DNA of 64,000 bases from Variovorax paradoxus (GCF_030815855.1 NZ_JAUSXG010000001.1:5881001-5945000), one strand, 5' to 3'; positions 25,758 through 34,998 are shown, numbered from the stretch's first letter. Notes: generated by a model from the sequence alone, not told the origin. A program made the numbers and translations.

Positions 25758-27455
25758 ATGAAACACCTGAGCGGTCTTGATGCCACCTTCCTGCACCTGG
25801 AAACCCCGGAGATGCCGATGCACGTGGGCTCGCTCAACGTGCTCGACCTGCCCAAGGGCTACAAGGGCGAGTTCTACGAGGACGCCAAGCAGTTCATGGC
25901 CAGCCGCATCCACCTGGCCGATGTGTTCACGCGCAAGCTGGCGCTGATGCCCTTCGACATGACCAACCCGGTGTGGGTGGACGATGAAGACATCGACCTC
26001 GACTACCACATGCGCCACATCACGCTGCCCAAGCCCGGCACCAACCGGCAGCTGCAGCAGTACGTGGCGCGGCTGCATTCGACGCTGCTCGACCGCAGCC
26101 GGCCGATGTGGGAGTTCTTCATCATCGACGGCCTGAAGAGCGGGCAGGTGGCGCTCTACACCAAGGTGCACCACGCGGGCATCGACGGGCAGGCCGGCGT
26201 GGCGCTCGGCAAGGCGATCTTCGACCTCGAGGCGACAGGCCGGGTGGTGAAGCCGCCGCGCACGCGTCCGCGCAGCAGCGGCTATCAGCTTGGCATGGCC
26301 GAGCTCGCGACGGCGGCGCTGCGCAACACGGCGCAGCAGTACGTCAAGCTCTTCAAGATGGCACCGGCCATCGCGCGTGCGCTCGGCGGCCTTGCCAAGC
26401 CCGACGAAAAGGCCGCCGAGAACAACGCCGCCACTGCGCCGAAGAAGTTCAACCTCTTTGCGCCGCGCACCTCGCTGAACGTCTCGATCACCAACCAGCG
26501 CACCTTCGCAGGCCGCACCATTTCGCTCGCCGAGACCAAGCACATCGCCAGGCACTTCGGCGTGTCGCTCAACGACGTGGTCATGGGCACGGTGGCCGGC
26601 GCGCTGCGCCACTACCTGGCGGACAACAACGAGCTTCCTGCCAAGCCGCTGGTGGCCGGCGTGCCCGTGAGCCTGCGCGAAGCCGGCGACGAAACCGCCA
26701 ACAACCAGGCCAGCATGATCCTCGTGAGCCTGGCCACCGACATTACCGACCCGGTACAGCGGCTGAAGGCGATCAATGCGTCGTCGACCCGTTCGAAGTC
26801 GACCATGAACCGCTTCAAGGCGGTGATCCTCGACGACTTTCCCACCTTCGCGGCGCCCTGGCTGGTGTCGGGCATCGCCTCGATGGTGGGCCGCTCGGGG
26901 CTCGTGAACCTGCTGCCGCCGGCCGCCAACGTGGCCATTTCCAACGTGGCGGGCGCGCCGTTCCCCATGTACTTTGCGGGCGCACTGGTCACCAGCTACT
27001 ACCCGGTGTCGATCGCGAGCCACGGCACGGCCCTCAACGTGACGGTGCAGAGCTACAACGGGCGCATGGACTACGGCCTCATCGCCTGCCGCCGGGCGGT
27101 GCCCGACATCACCGAGATCGGCGACTATCTGCTGGCCGAGCACCAGCTGTTGATGGGCCTCACGCAGACGCATCCCGCGGCGGCCGGCCCGGCTCCAGCG
27201 AAAGCGGCCATTCCCGAGTCGCCACAGCCTGTGAAGGCGGCGGCCAAGCCTGCTGCGAAACCCGCCGCCCAAGCGGCCGGTAAACCCGTTGCGAAAAAAG
27301 CGGCCGCGAAGAAGCTGCCCGCGGTGAAGGCCCCAGCGGCCAAGGCACCGGTGGCCAGGAGCGCTAAAACACCGGCCAAGACGGCCGCGGCCAAGGCCCC
27401 GTCCCGCAAGCCTGCCGCACCCGTCAAGGGCACCAGGGCGGCTACTGCGGCATGA
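25758..27455 (+). CDS. Wax ester synthase / acyl-CoA:diacylglycerol acyltransferase (WS/DGAT) with basic C-terminal tail
   Basis: A 565-residue acyltransferase esterifying acyl-CoA to long-chain alcohols or diacylglycerol. It starts MKHLSGLDATFLHLETPEMP with AAGGAG-type spacing upstream (AAGGAGAC at 25742), and has the catalytic HHxxxDG as VHHAGIDGQAG (about 140). Later motifs include NDVVMGTVAGALR and ISNVAGAPFPMYF. Beyond the usual end at about residue 475, some 90 residues consist of lysine, alanine and proline repeats of histone H1/PhaF style (AAKPAAKPAAQ, KKAAAKKLPA). Downstream genes encode phasin-like proteins with similar tails, so the enzyme may sit on lipid or polyester granules bound to DNA; that is inference. 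Confidence 0.93.
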   Translation: MKHLSGLDATFLHLETPEMPMHVGSLNVLDLPKGYKGEFYEDAKQFMASRIHLADVFTRKLALMPFDMTNPVWVDDEDIDLDYHMRHITLPKPGTNRQLQQYVARLHSTLLDRSRPMWEFFIIDGLKSGQVALYTKVHHAGIDGQAGVALGKAIFDLEATGRVVKPPRTRPRSSGYQLGMAELATAALRNTAQQYVKLFKMAPAIARALGGLAKPDEKAAENNAATAPKKFNLFAPRTSLNVSITNQRTFAGRTISLAETKHIARHFGVSLNDVVMGTVAGALRHYLADNNELPAKPLVAGVPVSLREAGDETANNQASMILVSLATDITDPVQRLKAINASSTRSKSTMNRFKAVILDDFPTFAAPWLVSGIASMVGRSGLVNLLPPAANVAISNVAGAPFPMYFAGALVTSYYPVSIASHGTALNVTVQSYNGRMDYGLIACRRAVPDITEIGDYLLAEHQLLMGLTQTHPAAAGPAPAKAAIPESPQPVKAAAKPAAKPAAQAAGKPVAKKAAAKKLPAVKAPAAKAPVARSAKTPAKTAAAKAPSRKPAAPVKGTRAATAA

Positions 27456-27494
27456 TCGGCAGTCAGGTGGCTCGAAAAATCTAGAGCAGTTGGA

Positions 27495-27522
27495 CTAGTT
27501 TTCCAACCGTTCTAGTTTTCCA
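27495..27522 (+). repeat. Direct repeat CTAGTTTTCCA, two copies 17 bp apart
   Basis: Copies at 27495-27505 and 27512-27522 in the AT-richer gap upstream of the first phasin-like gene. The spacing is under two helical turns. It could be a regulator site, for example for a PHA-responsive repressor, but no regulator is identified. Confidence 0.5.
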
Positions 27523-27593
27523 GGCCTAGGCACTCCGGAAGAAGATCACCCCATCGCGAATCCCGCGAACCGTTCAACTTCCAGGAAATCGAC

Positions 27594-28151
27594 ATGACCA
27601 CGCAAGCTTCTTTCTCTTCCGCCGCCATCCACGTCATCGGCCAGTACAACGATGCGGGCAAGACCTTGGTGGGCGCCTATCGCGCCGGCGTGCATCGCCT
27701 GCTCGGCGGCGCTGCTGCGCGCTCCGCCGAATTCCTGGGCAGCCGCCAGATTCCGCTGGTGAGCGAGCAGGTCAAGGCCAACCTGATCGGCGCGCAAGAA
27801 AAGATCAACGGCTTTTTGGCCAACCGCCTGGACATCGACACCGGCCGCATCGTCTCGGCGATGGACCGCGTGGCCGCAGGCACGGCCAGCGGCATCGAAA
27901 CCGTGGCCGGCCGCGTGGCCCGTGTCGAGTCGCCGATCGTCGGCTCGGTGGTCAAGACGCTGAACGCACTGAACCAGCCGATCGCCAACGTGTCGGTGCA
28001 AATCGCCGAGAAGGTCGCGGCCGGTGCCAAGCAGATCGAAGTGCGCATGAGCGGCACCGAAGAAGCCAAGCCCGTGCGTACCGTGAAGGCCAAGGCCGCC
28101 GCCGCCAAGAAGCCGGTTCGCCGCAGCACCACCGCCCGCAAGGCAGCCTGA
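27594..28151 (+). CDS. Phasin-like granule-associated protein
   Basis: A 185-residue, almost wholly helical, alanine-rich protein. The central part (IPLVSEQVKANLIGAQEKIN, RIVSAMDRVAAGTASGIETV) is amphipathic like phasins that coat polyhydroxyalkanoate or lipid granules, and the last 35 residues are lysine/arginine/alanine-rich (KAKAAAAKKPVRRSTTARKA). There is no signal peptide. It lies between the WS/DGAT gene and a second phasin-like gene, 17 bp ahead of the latter. The family assignment is by character and context, not a catalytic motif. Confidence 0.7.
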   Translation: MTTQASFSSAAIHVIGQYNDAGKTLVGAYRAGVHRLLGGAAARSAEFLGSRQIPLVSEQVKANLIGAQEKINGFLANRLDIDTGRIVSAMDRVAAGTASGIETVAGRVARVESPIVGSVVKTLNALNQPIANVSVQIAEKVAAGAKQIEVRMSGTEEAKPVRTVKAKAAAAKKPVRRSTTARKAA

Positions 28152-28168
28152 CACCGGAGCAACAACGC

Positions 28169-28702
28169 ATGGCGACCCGCCTCGATTCGACCGACGATCC
28201 GAAGAAGAAGAGGGCGGCGCCTGCGAAGCCTGCAAGGAAGGCTCCTGCAGCCAGGAAAGCACCCGCGGCCAAGAAGACGGCTGCGGCGGCCAGGAATAAA
28301 TTCGCTGCTGTCACACCGAAGGCCGAAGGGAAGACGCCGGCAAAGACCGGCGGCGCCGAGGGCCTGCTTCGCGCGGGCCTGAAGGCGCTCGGCAACGTGC
28401 GCGACGACGTCGCCAAGCGCCAGGCCAACGTGATCGAAGGCTTGCTCGGCATCGGCCAGGGCAAGTTCGAGGCTGCCGGCGCCAAAGCCGCGCTCGGCCG
28501 CGGCTTTCCGGGGCTGGACAGCTTCGGCATCCGCAAGTTCGAAGACGTGTTCGACCAGCGCGTGGCCACCGCCCTGGAGCGGCTCGGCATGCCCAGCGCG
28601 GAAGAAGTGCAGGCATTGCGCGAAGAAGTGGCCCGGCTGCGCGAACGCCTCGCCCAACTCGATCCGAAGAACGCCGGCCCGCGCGGCAGCGGCAAGCGCT
28701 GA
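28169..28702 (+). CDS. Phasin family protein, PhaI/PhaF-like
   Basis: A 177-residue protein with a basic N-terminal third (KKKRAAPAKPARKAPAARKA and following), then a helical region FDQRVATALERLGMPSAEEV. The last 35 residues (EVQALREEVARLRERLAQLD) form a coiled coil. The phrase DVFDQRVATALERLG followed by such a heptad helix is characteristic of PhaI/PhaF-type phasins, which bind polyester granules, and in PhaF the basic part binds DNA. Here the basic segment is N-terminal rather than C-terminal. It is probably co-transcribed with the preceding gene. Confidence 0.82.
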   Translation: MATRLDSTDDPKKKRAAPAKPARKAPAARKAPAAKKTAAAARNKFAAVTPKAEGKTPAKTGGAEGLLRAGLKALGNVRDDVAKRQANVIEGLLGIGQGKFEAAGAKAALGRGFPGLDSFGIRKFEDVFDQRVATALERLGMPSAEEVQALREEVARLRERLAQLDPKNAGPRGSGKR

Positions 28703-28742
28703 GCCTCGGCCCAGCGAATACCGACGCACGCAGCAGCCGGTT

Positions 28743-29378
28743 GTGGCCAGTTCCAACACCACGCGCGATCGCATCCTGCAGGCCAGCCTTGCGCTGTTCA
28801 ATGCGGAAGGCCTTGCGGCGGTGTCCACCCACAAGATTGCGGCCGAGCTCGGCATGAGCCCGGGCAACCTGCATTACCACTTCAAGGCCAAGCAGCTGAT
28901 CGTCGAATGGCTGTTCCGGCGTTTCGAGCAGCGGCTCGAGGTGCTCGACGGTTCCTCCGATTCGATCACCGCCATCGACGACCTCTGGCTGGCGCTGCAC
29001 CTGCGCTTCGAAGCCATCGACGAATACCGCTTCATCTACCGCGACATGGCTTTCCTGGCCGGCGAATACCCAGCGCTCGGCCAGCGCGCGCAGGCGCTCA
29101 CAGCGCAGAACCTGCTGGCAGCCCAGGCGCTCTGCGAAGGGCTGGTGGCGTCGGGTGTCATCGAGACCAGCGCCGAGCAGGCGCGCATCCTTGCGTTGCA
29201 GATGGTCTTCACCACCACCTGCTGGCTCTCGTTCGAACGCCTGGTGCCCGGGCGCGATGCGCTGGCGCAGGCGGATCCGGGACTCGCGGCCTTCTACACG
29301 CTGACCTTGATTTCCCCGTATGTTTCCAGCGAATCGAGGGCATACCTTGATTACCTGCGGGGCAAATACCTCGGATAA
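28743..29378 (+). CDS. TetR/AcrR-family transcriptional regulator
   Basis: A 211-residue TetR-type regulator: DRILQASLALFNAEGLAAVS, then KIAAELGMSPGNLHYHFKAK gives the N-terminal helix-turn-helix, followed by a helical ligand domain. The MSPGNLHYHFK phrase is typical of a subfamily found near PHA/phasin genes in betaproteobacteria. The start is a GTG at 28743, as no ATG is suitably placed. It stands at the end of the WS/DGAT-phasin group on the same strand and may control it. The ligand is unknown. Confidence 0.9.
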   Translation: MASSNTTRDRILQASLALFNAEGLAAVSTHKIAAELGMSPGNLHYHFKAKQLIVEWLFRRFEQRLEVLDGSSDSITAIDDLWLALHLRFEAIDEYRFIYRDMAFLAGEYPALGQRAQALTAQNLLAAQALCEGLVASGVIETSAEQARILALQMVFTTTCWLSFERLVPGRDALAQADPGLAAFYTLTLISPYVSSESRAYLDYLRGKYLG

Positions 29379-29470
29379 ACATCGCTGTTGTCCGACGGGG
29401 CGGTGAAACTTTGGTTCGCCATGCTCGTCCCACACAACAGCGAAACAGAAGAAATAGGAACGCCGCTCTC

Positions 29471-30244
29471 ATGACCACTGCCACCCGAGACCACATTGCG
29501 CCACCATCGGGCCTGCTGATGCTGGCCGAAGCGCGCGCACTCTGGGAAACCGGTGCGGGCGTTGCGATGTGGCCGCTGCTGCAGCTCACGCCGCGCGGCG
29601 ACGGGCATCCGGTGATCGTGTTGCCGGGCCTCGTGGCGGGCGACGGATCGACGCTGCTGCTGCGCCGCTACCTGCGCAGCCGCGGCTATGACGCGCATGG
29701 CTGGGGCCTGGGCCGCAACTTCGGTCCGCGCAAAGGCGTCGAAGACGGCATGCTCGCGCTGCTGAAGTCGCTGCACGAGAAAAGCGGCCAGAAGGTCAGC
29801 GTGATCGGCTGGAGCCTTGGCGGCATCTATGCGCGCCTCCTGGCGTCCGCGCAGCCGGACCTGGTGCGCAACGTGATCACGCTCGGCAGCCCGTTCTCCG
29901 GCAGCCCCCGCGCCACCAACGCGTGGCGCGTGTACGAAGGCGTGAGCGGCCAGAGCTCGCACGATCCGCGCCGCATGAAGGTCGTGCAGCCCACGCCGCC
30001 CGTTCCAACGACATCGATCTTCAGCCGTACCGATGGCGTCGTCGCGTGGCGCTGCAGCCTCGAAAAACCCGGGCCGAAGGCGGAGAACATCGAGGTAGTG
30101 GCAAGCCACCTGGGGCTTGGCGGCCATCCCGCCGTGCTCTACGCGGTGGCCGACCGCCTGGCACAGCCCGAAGGCAAGTGGAAGCCCTTCAACCGCGGCC
30201 TGCTCGGGCCGCTGGTCTATCCCGATCCTGACCGCGAAGCCTGA
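29471..30244 (+). CDS. Alpha/beta hydrolase (esterase/lipase-like)
   Basis: A 257-residue alpha/beta hydrolase. The nucleophile elbow GWSLGG (GxSxG, about 114-119) follows the oxyanion stretch HPVIVLPGLVAGDGSTLLLR. The acid is probably in FSRTDGVVAW and the histidine in VASHLGLGGHP. It resembles PGAP1-like or triacylglycerol lipase relatives. The ATG at 29471 is used; the upstream open frame is low-complexity arginine. Lying after WS/DGAT, phasins and TetR, it could be a neutral-lipid or polyester hydrolase mobilising the stored material, but that is inference. Confidence 0.85.
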   Translation: MTTATRDHIAPPSGLLMLAEARALWETGAGVAMWPLLQLTPRGDGHPVIVLPGLVAGDGSTLLLRRYLRSRGYDAHGWGLGRNFGPRKGVEDGMLALLKSLHEKSGQKVSVIGWSLGGIYARLLASAQPDLVRNVITLGSPFSGSPRATNAWRVYEGVSGQSSHDPRRMKVVQPTPPVPTTSIFSRTDGVVAWRCSLEKPGPKAENIEVVASHLGLGGHPAVLYAVADRLAQPEGKWKPFNRGLLGPLVYPDPDREA

Positions 30245-30249
30245 CGCCC

Positions 30250-30267
30250 CCGGAGCCTAGGCTCCGG
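30250..30267. repeat. 18-bp perfect palindrome at convergent gene ends
   Basis: CCGGAGCCTAGGCTCCGG; as RNA it would form a 7-bp stem with a CTAG loop. It contains the stop codon of the P450 gene and follows the hydrolase stop by six bases. It has no T-tract, so it is at best a weak terminator. Confidence 0.6.
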
Positions 30268-33200
30268 CCCACACGTCGAGCACGTAGCGCTGGTCGGCAA
30301 TCATCCTGTCCATCCAGGCCGTGCTGTCGTGCCCATGCTCGCGGGCCAGATCGGCGAGCGTGCGCCGCACATCGGGCTCCATGCGCGAGCCGTCGCCGCA
30401 CACGTAGATCACGGCGCCCGCTTCCAGCAGCTTCCACACGGCCGCGCCTTGCTCGCGGATCAGATCCTGCACGTAGACCTTGCGCTCGCCCGAGCGCGAG
30501 AAGGCCGCGTGCAGCTTCATCAGGCCGCGGTGCGACCACGCCTTGAGCTCCTCGGCATAGATGAAATCCTGCTCCGGGTGCCGGCAGCCGAAGAACAGCA
30601 TGGCCTGGCCCAGTGCTTCGCCCCGCTCGGCCTGTGCTGCGCGCTCCTGCAGGAAGCCGCGAAACGGCGCGAGACCGGTGCCGGGGCCGATCATGATGAG
30701 CGGGCGCTGCGCGTCCTCGGGAAGGCGAAAGCCTTCGGCCGTGGTTTCGCGAATGACGCCGTGCACCGTGTCGCCGGCTTCCGCGCGCGCCAGGTGGTTG
30801 GAGCACACGCCCTCGAAGGTGCCGTTGCCCGAGAGCGCCGGTGCGCTCACCACGCCCACCGTGACGCTGCAGCGGCCCGGCGTCATCGAGGGTGACGACG
30901 AGATCGAGTAGTAGCGCGGCGAGAGCGGCGACAGCATTTCGAGGAACACCGCGAACGAGACCTGGCAAGCGCGATGTTCTTCGAGCAGGTCGAGCAGCGA
31001 CTTGCGCTTGTGCAGCACCTCGGCCTTGTAGACCGCTTGCGAAGCGTCGTCGCTGCCCGAGAGCGCCGTGAGCTTGGGTTTGGTGAACGGGCATTCGGTG
31101 TGCGCCGCGAGCGTGGCAATCTGCTTGCGCGTGGCCACGTCCTGCAGTTCGACGTAGTCGCCGAGCAGGCGGTCCACTGCGATCACCTGGTCGACCGGCA
31201 ATGCGGCCTTGCGGCCTGGCACGGCTTGCAGCCGCACGTGGGCCGAACGGTCGAAGCCGAAGCGCGCCATCGCACGCTCGACCTGTGCCGGGCTGTTGCG
31301 CGGCACCACGCTCAGGTGGTCGCCGGGCACGTAGTTCACGCCCTCGGGCAGCATCAGCTCGACATGGCGCGTCGAGCGGCTGCTCTCGGCATCGCTGCCG
31401 GGGCTTTGCAGTTCGCGGTTCTCAATCACGCGCAGCGCCACGGCGCCGAGCGCATCGACCAGCGCGTTCTTCTGCGGCGGCGGCAGTTCCTCCAGCGTAT
31501 AGAGCGGCTCGGCTTCCGTGGGCATGTCGGCGCCGGCCTGGATGCCGAAGGTCTTGACCAGTTCGGGCCAGAGCGCATCGCTCCAGTCCTGGAACGCGCC
31601 GTCCATGTCCTCGCGCGCATCGCCTTCGCCGCGCGGATGCACGCGCGCGGCGCCGAGCGCCTCGAGCCGCTCGTCGATGCGCCGCGGCACCGCCTGGTAG
31701 GTGGCGGCCCAATCGGTGTTGCCGCAGCCGAAGACGCTGAAGCGCACGCCGTTGAGCGAGTCGTCCGCCTTGTCGAGCCAGCGATGGAACTCGGCGGCGT
31801 TGTCGGGCGCCACGCCGTTGTATGAGGCGCAGACGATGGCCACCGCGCCGTTGGCGGGCAGCCGCTCGGCATAGTCGTCGAGCGAGGCGAGCTGGGTCGA
31901 GAAGCCGCGCAGCTCGCCCGCTTCGGCCAGCTGGCGCGCGAGGTCTTCGGCCGTGCCGAGGTTGGAGCCCTGCAGCACCAGCAGCGAGGTGCCGTGGCGC
32001 GCCGCCTGCGGCTTGCGCGCGGCGGGCTTCGCCGATGTCGCCGGCGTGGCGCTTGCTTCCCCGTTGCCTCGCGGGCGCGAAGCCGGGTCGCGCAGCAGTG
32101 CCTTGATCTTGAAGTTCTCGGGCTTGATCGTGAGCGCTTCCTTGATCTTGAGCTTGTAGCCGGTGTGATCGACCAGGTGGAAGCGCTGCAGGATCATGCC
32201 CAGCGTGAGCACCGCTTCCTGCAATGCGAACTGGCGCCCGATGCAGGCGCGCTGCCCGTTGCCGAAGGGCTTGAAGGCATTGACCGGACGCTCGCGCTCG
32301 GCCTCGCGGCTGAAGTTCTCGGGATCGAACCGGTCGGCGTTCTCGCCCCAGATGCCCTTGTCGCGATGCAGCGCCAGCGCATGCATGATGACCATGTTGT
32401 TCTTCTTGATCGTGTACTGGCCGCCGATCGTCGTATCTTCCTTCGCGCGCATCGAGATGGCAGGCGCGGTCGGGAACATGCGCAGCGACTCCTTGAGCAC
32501 CTGCGTCACGTACTGCAGCCGGTTGACCTGCGCGTAGGTCGGTTTCTGCGAGGTGTCGGGCCCGAACACGCTGTCGACCTCGGCCTGCGCCTTGGCCATC
32601 GCTTCAGGGCTGTTCAGCAGGAAGTAGATTGCGAACGACAGCAGCCCGCTCGTGGTCTCGTGCCCGGCGATGAGGAATTCGATGCACTCGTCGCGGATCA
32701 TCTTGTCGGTGAGCTTCTCGCCGCTCTTCTTGTCGACGCCCGCGATCATGTAGCTCAGCAGGTCGGGCTTGGTGGCAATGTCGGCCCCGCTCGCGCGGCG
32801 CTCCTCGATGATGTCTTCCACCATCTTGTGCATGAAGCGGATGTCTTTTCGCTGCTGCGCGAGCTCCTTCTTGAGCATGAACTCTTCCAGCGGCAGCCCG
32901 CGGCGGTTCTGCACCGTTTCGAGCGTTCGCACCATCGCGTCGACGAACGGATGAAAGCCCTCGCGATAGAACGAGTTGAAGCGGTAGCCGAAGCCGCACA
33001 GGCCAATGGTGTCGAGCGTGAGCGCCGTCATGTCGCGCACCACGTCCACCTCTTCGTCGAAGTTCAGCCGCTCCCACTTGGTGACCAGTTGGCCCGCGAT
33101 GTCCAGCATCATCGGGTGGTAGGCCTGCATGGCGCGCTGGCTGAAGTTGGCCAACAGGATGTTGTGCGGCTTCGACCAGGTTTCCTCGTGCGTGTCGGAG

Positions 33201-33475
33201 GTGAAGAGCCCATGCGACGCGGCGCGCAACCTGCGCAGCGCGCCGCGCGTGCTCTTGTCGAAGCGCGCCTCTTCGCACAGCTCGTCGACCAGCGCGGGCG
33301 AGGACACCACGATCACCGGCATGCCCGGCATGTCGAGCCAATAGATGCCGCCGAGGTCCTGTGCGATCTTCCACATGTCGAGCACGGGAGAGTCGGACCC
33401 GATCGACAGCAGGTTGCCGACGAAGGGTTTCTTTGCGGGATGCGGGATTGGATGGAGCGAGTTTTTGCCTGCCAT
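30257..33475 (-). CDS. Bifunctional cytochrome P450 / NADPH-P450 reductase (CYP102 family)
   Basis: A 1072-residue self-sufficient monooxygenase. The heme domain (about 1-465) has the I-helix oxygen motif IAGHETTSGLL, the K-helix ESLRM, and the heme-cysteine loop FGNGQRACIGRQ. The reductase part has a flavodoxin-like FMN domain (VLQGSNLGTAEDLARQLA, about 500), an FAD domain (RYYSISSSP) and an NADPH site (MIGPGTGLAPFRGF). The family hydroxylates medium to long fatty acids near the omega end, drawing electrons from NADPH within one chain, in the cytoplasm. The 237-bp upstream gap (33476-33712) has no recognisable operator or gene. Substrate range is not predictable. Confidence 0.95.
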   Translation of the reverse strand: MAGKNSLHPIPHPAKKPFVGNLLSIGSDSPVLDMWKIAQDLGGIYWLDMPGMPVIVVSSPALVDELCEEARFDKSTRGALRRLRAASHGLFTSDTHEETWSKPHNILLANFSQRAMQAYHPMMLDIAGQLVTKWERLNFDEEVDVVRDMTALTLDTIGLCGFGYRFNSFYREGFHPFVDAMVRTLETVQNRRGLPLEEFMLKKELAQQRKDIRFMHKMVEDIIEERRASGADIATKPDLLSYMIAGVDKKSGEKLTDKMIRDECIEFLIAGHETTSGLLSFAIYFLLNSPEAMAKAQAEVDSVFGPDTSQKPTYAQVNRLQYVTQVLKESLRMFPTAPAISMRAKEDTTIGGQYTIKKNNMVIMHALALHRDKGIWGENADRFDPENFSREAERERPVNAFKPFGNGQRACIGRQFALQEAVLTLGMILQRFHLVDHTGYKLKIKEALTIKPENFKIKALLRDPASRPRGNGEASATPATSAKPAARKPQAARHGTSLLVLQGSNLGTAEDLARQLAEAGELRGFSTQLASLDDYAERLPANGAVAIVCASYNGVAPDNAAEFHRWLDKADDSLNGVRFSVFGCGNTDWAATYQAVPRRIDERLEALGAARVHPRGEGDAREDMDGAFQDWSDALWPELVKTFGIQAGADMPTEAEPLYTLEELPPPQKNALVDALGAVALRVIENRELQSPGSDAESSRSTRHVELMLPEGVNYVPGDHLSVVPRNSPAQVERAMARFGFDRSAHVRLQAVPGRKAALPVDQVIAVDRLLGDYVELQDVATRKQIATLAAHTECPFTKPKLTALSGSDDASQAVYKAEVLHKRKSLLDLLEEHRACQVSFAVFLEMLSPLSPRYYSISSSPSMTPGRCSVTVGVVSAPALSGNGTFEGVCSNHLARAEAGDTVHGVIRETTAEGFRLPEDAQRPLIMIGPGTGLAPFRGFLQERAAQAERGEALGQAMLFFGCRHPEQDFIYAEELKAWSHRGLMKLHAAFSRSGERKVYVQDLIREQGAAVWKLLEAGAVIYVCGDGSRMEPDVRRTLADLAREHGHDSTAWMDRMIADQRYVLDVWAGA

Positions 33476-33712
33476 GGGGTGCTGCGCCTTTTGGAATGGA
33501 CCCGCTTCGGAGATCCGGGGTGTGACTTTCCGAGTATCCCGAGGGACCGGTGGTCGGCAGGACGGGGTTTCCCTTAGGCTGGTTCAGCTCTCGCTCGGGG
33601 CGCTGCCGTCCGGGGCGCGCTCCCGCCGACGGGGGACATTCGCGGGGGGAGTACCCGGTGGCCTTTGCACGCGCCCTGAAAAACTCCACTCCTCAGCAGG
33701 AAGCAGAAGCCG

Positions 33713-34975
33713 TCAGGGACGGACCATCTTGCATTCAGACCCCTGTGCCAGCTCGTTGCCGGTATAGACCGCATCCGTACGGAAGCCGTAGTTCGTACCT
33801 TCCCAGCCCACCTTCACGCTCTTGCCATCCACCGGCGCAATGGTGTTCACCACCTGCGGCAGCAGCAATTGGTGGTCCTCGGCGCGCATGCGGATGGGGC
33901 CGACCACGGAATCGAAGCTCATGTCTTCGAGCGCGTGGGCCACCTTCACAGTGTCGGTCGTACCGGCCTTGTTGATGGCGGCGGCCAAGAGGCGCGGCGT
34001 GAAGTCGATTCGCGGCGACAGGAAGTCCTTGCCCGTCTTCGCCTTGTAGGCCTTCGCAAGGGCATCCACACGCGGCGTGTCGGCCTGGCCCGGATGCCAT
34101 TCGGCCACCCAGGTCAACTGCCCCAGCTTGGCCTGCGACACGGCCAGCACCGTTCCCGGCACCGAGCCCGCGCTGTGGTTGAAGTAGCGCAGGTTGTAGC
34201 CGGCGTCGCCCGCGGCCTTCAGCAGCAAGGTCATGTCCTGGCCCCAGTTGCCCGTGATGACTGAGTCGGCGCCGCTTTGCTTGATGTTCGCGATGTAGGG
34301 CGAAAAATCCTTCACGCGCCCGATGGGGTGCAGCGTTTCGCCGACGAACTGCACATCGGGCCGCGCCAGTCCCACGAGCTGGCGGCCGTAGCTCGCCCAT
34401 TGCTTGCCGTGGGCATAGTCCTGGTTCAACAGATAGACCTTCTTCACGTCGGGCGTCTTCTTGATGTAGTTGGCCAGCGCCTTCATCTTCATCGCGGTGT
34501 TGGCCTCGGTCTGGAAGTGCCAGAAGCTGCAGTTCTTGCCGGTCATCTCGGGGTCGATCGACGAATGATTCAGCACGATCAGTTCCTTGCCCGGGTTGCG
34601 CTGGTTCCACCGCGCCACCGATTGCACGAGCGCCGTCACCACCGACGAGCCTGACCCGCCCGTGACGATGGCCCTGGCACCCTGGTCGATGGCCGCCTGC
34701 AGCGCGCTCTGGCTCTCCTGCGCCGAGAGCTTGCTGTCGAACTGCAGCAATTGCAGCCTGGTGCCGCCGAGCACGCCGCCCTTGGCGTTGATCTCTTCGA
34801 TGGCGTACTGGGTGTGCGTCAGCATCAGCTCGCCCACATTCGCGAACGGGCCCGAGAGCGGGTCGATGTAGGCGATCTTGTAGGTGGGCTGCTGCTGCGC
34901 CTGGGCGCCGCCCGCAAGGGCCAGCAGACAGGCGAGGGCGGCCGGCGCCAGGCGCGCGTGCTCGAACTTCATCAT
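33713..34975 (-). CDS. Branched-chain amino acid-type ABC transporter substrate-binding protein
   Basis: A 420-residue type I periplasmic binding protein of the LivJ-like family. Signal peptide: MMKFEHARLAPAALACLLAL ending near AQAQQ. The mature part begins YKIAYIDPLSGPFANVGELM and contains VYLLNQDYAHGKQWASYG. Such receptors bind amino acids, amides, or aromatic and short-chain acids for an ABC importer. No permease or ATPase genes adjoin it. It lies 23 bp downstream of a TetR gene on the same strand, probably in one transcript, and divergent from acyl-CoA ligase and carboxylase genes, so the ligand may be the acid that those enzymes process. Confidence 0.92.
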   Translation of the reverse strand: MMKFEHARLAPAALACLLALAGGAQAQQQPTYKIAYIDPLSGPFANVGELMLTHTQYAIEEINAKGGVLGGTRLQLLQFDSKLSAQESQSALQAAIDQGARAIVTGGSGSSVVTALVQSVARWNQRNPGKELIVLNHSSIDPEMTGKNCSFWHFQTEANTAMKMKALANYIKKTPDVKKVYLLNQDYAHGKQWASYGRQLVGLARPDVQFVGETLHPIGRVKDFSPYIANIKQSGADSVITGNWGQDMTLLLKAAGDAGYNLRYFNHSAGSVPGTVLAVSQAKLGQLTWVAEWHPGQADTPRVDALAKAYKAKTGKDFLSPRIDFTPRLLAAAINKAGTTDTVKVAHALEDMSFDSVVGPIRMRAEDHQLLLPQVVNTIAPVDGKSVKVGWEGTNYGFRTDAVYTGNELAQGSECKMVRP

Positions 34976-34998
34976 GGTTTTGCCTCTCGGGTTCGTGG

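Noticed and set aside
33476..33712. Gap upstream of the P450 gene as a regulatory RNA or TetR operator region
   Set aside because: A short GACC-GGT-GGTC palindrome is present, but nothing else supports a defined element.
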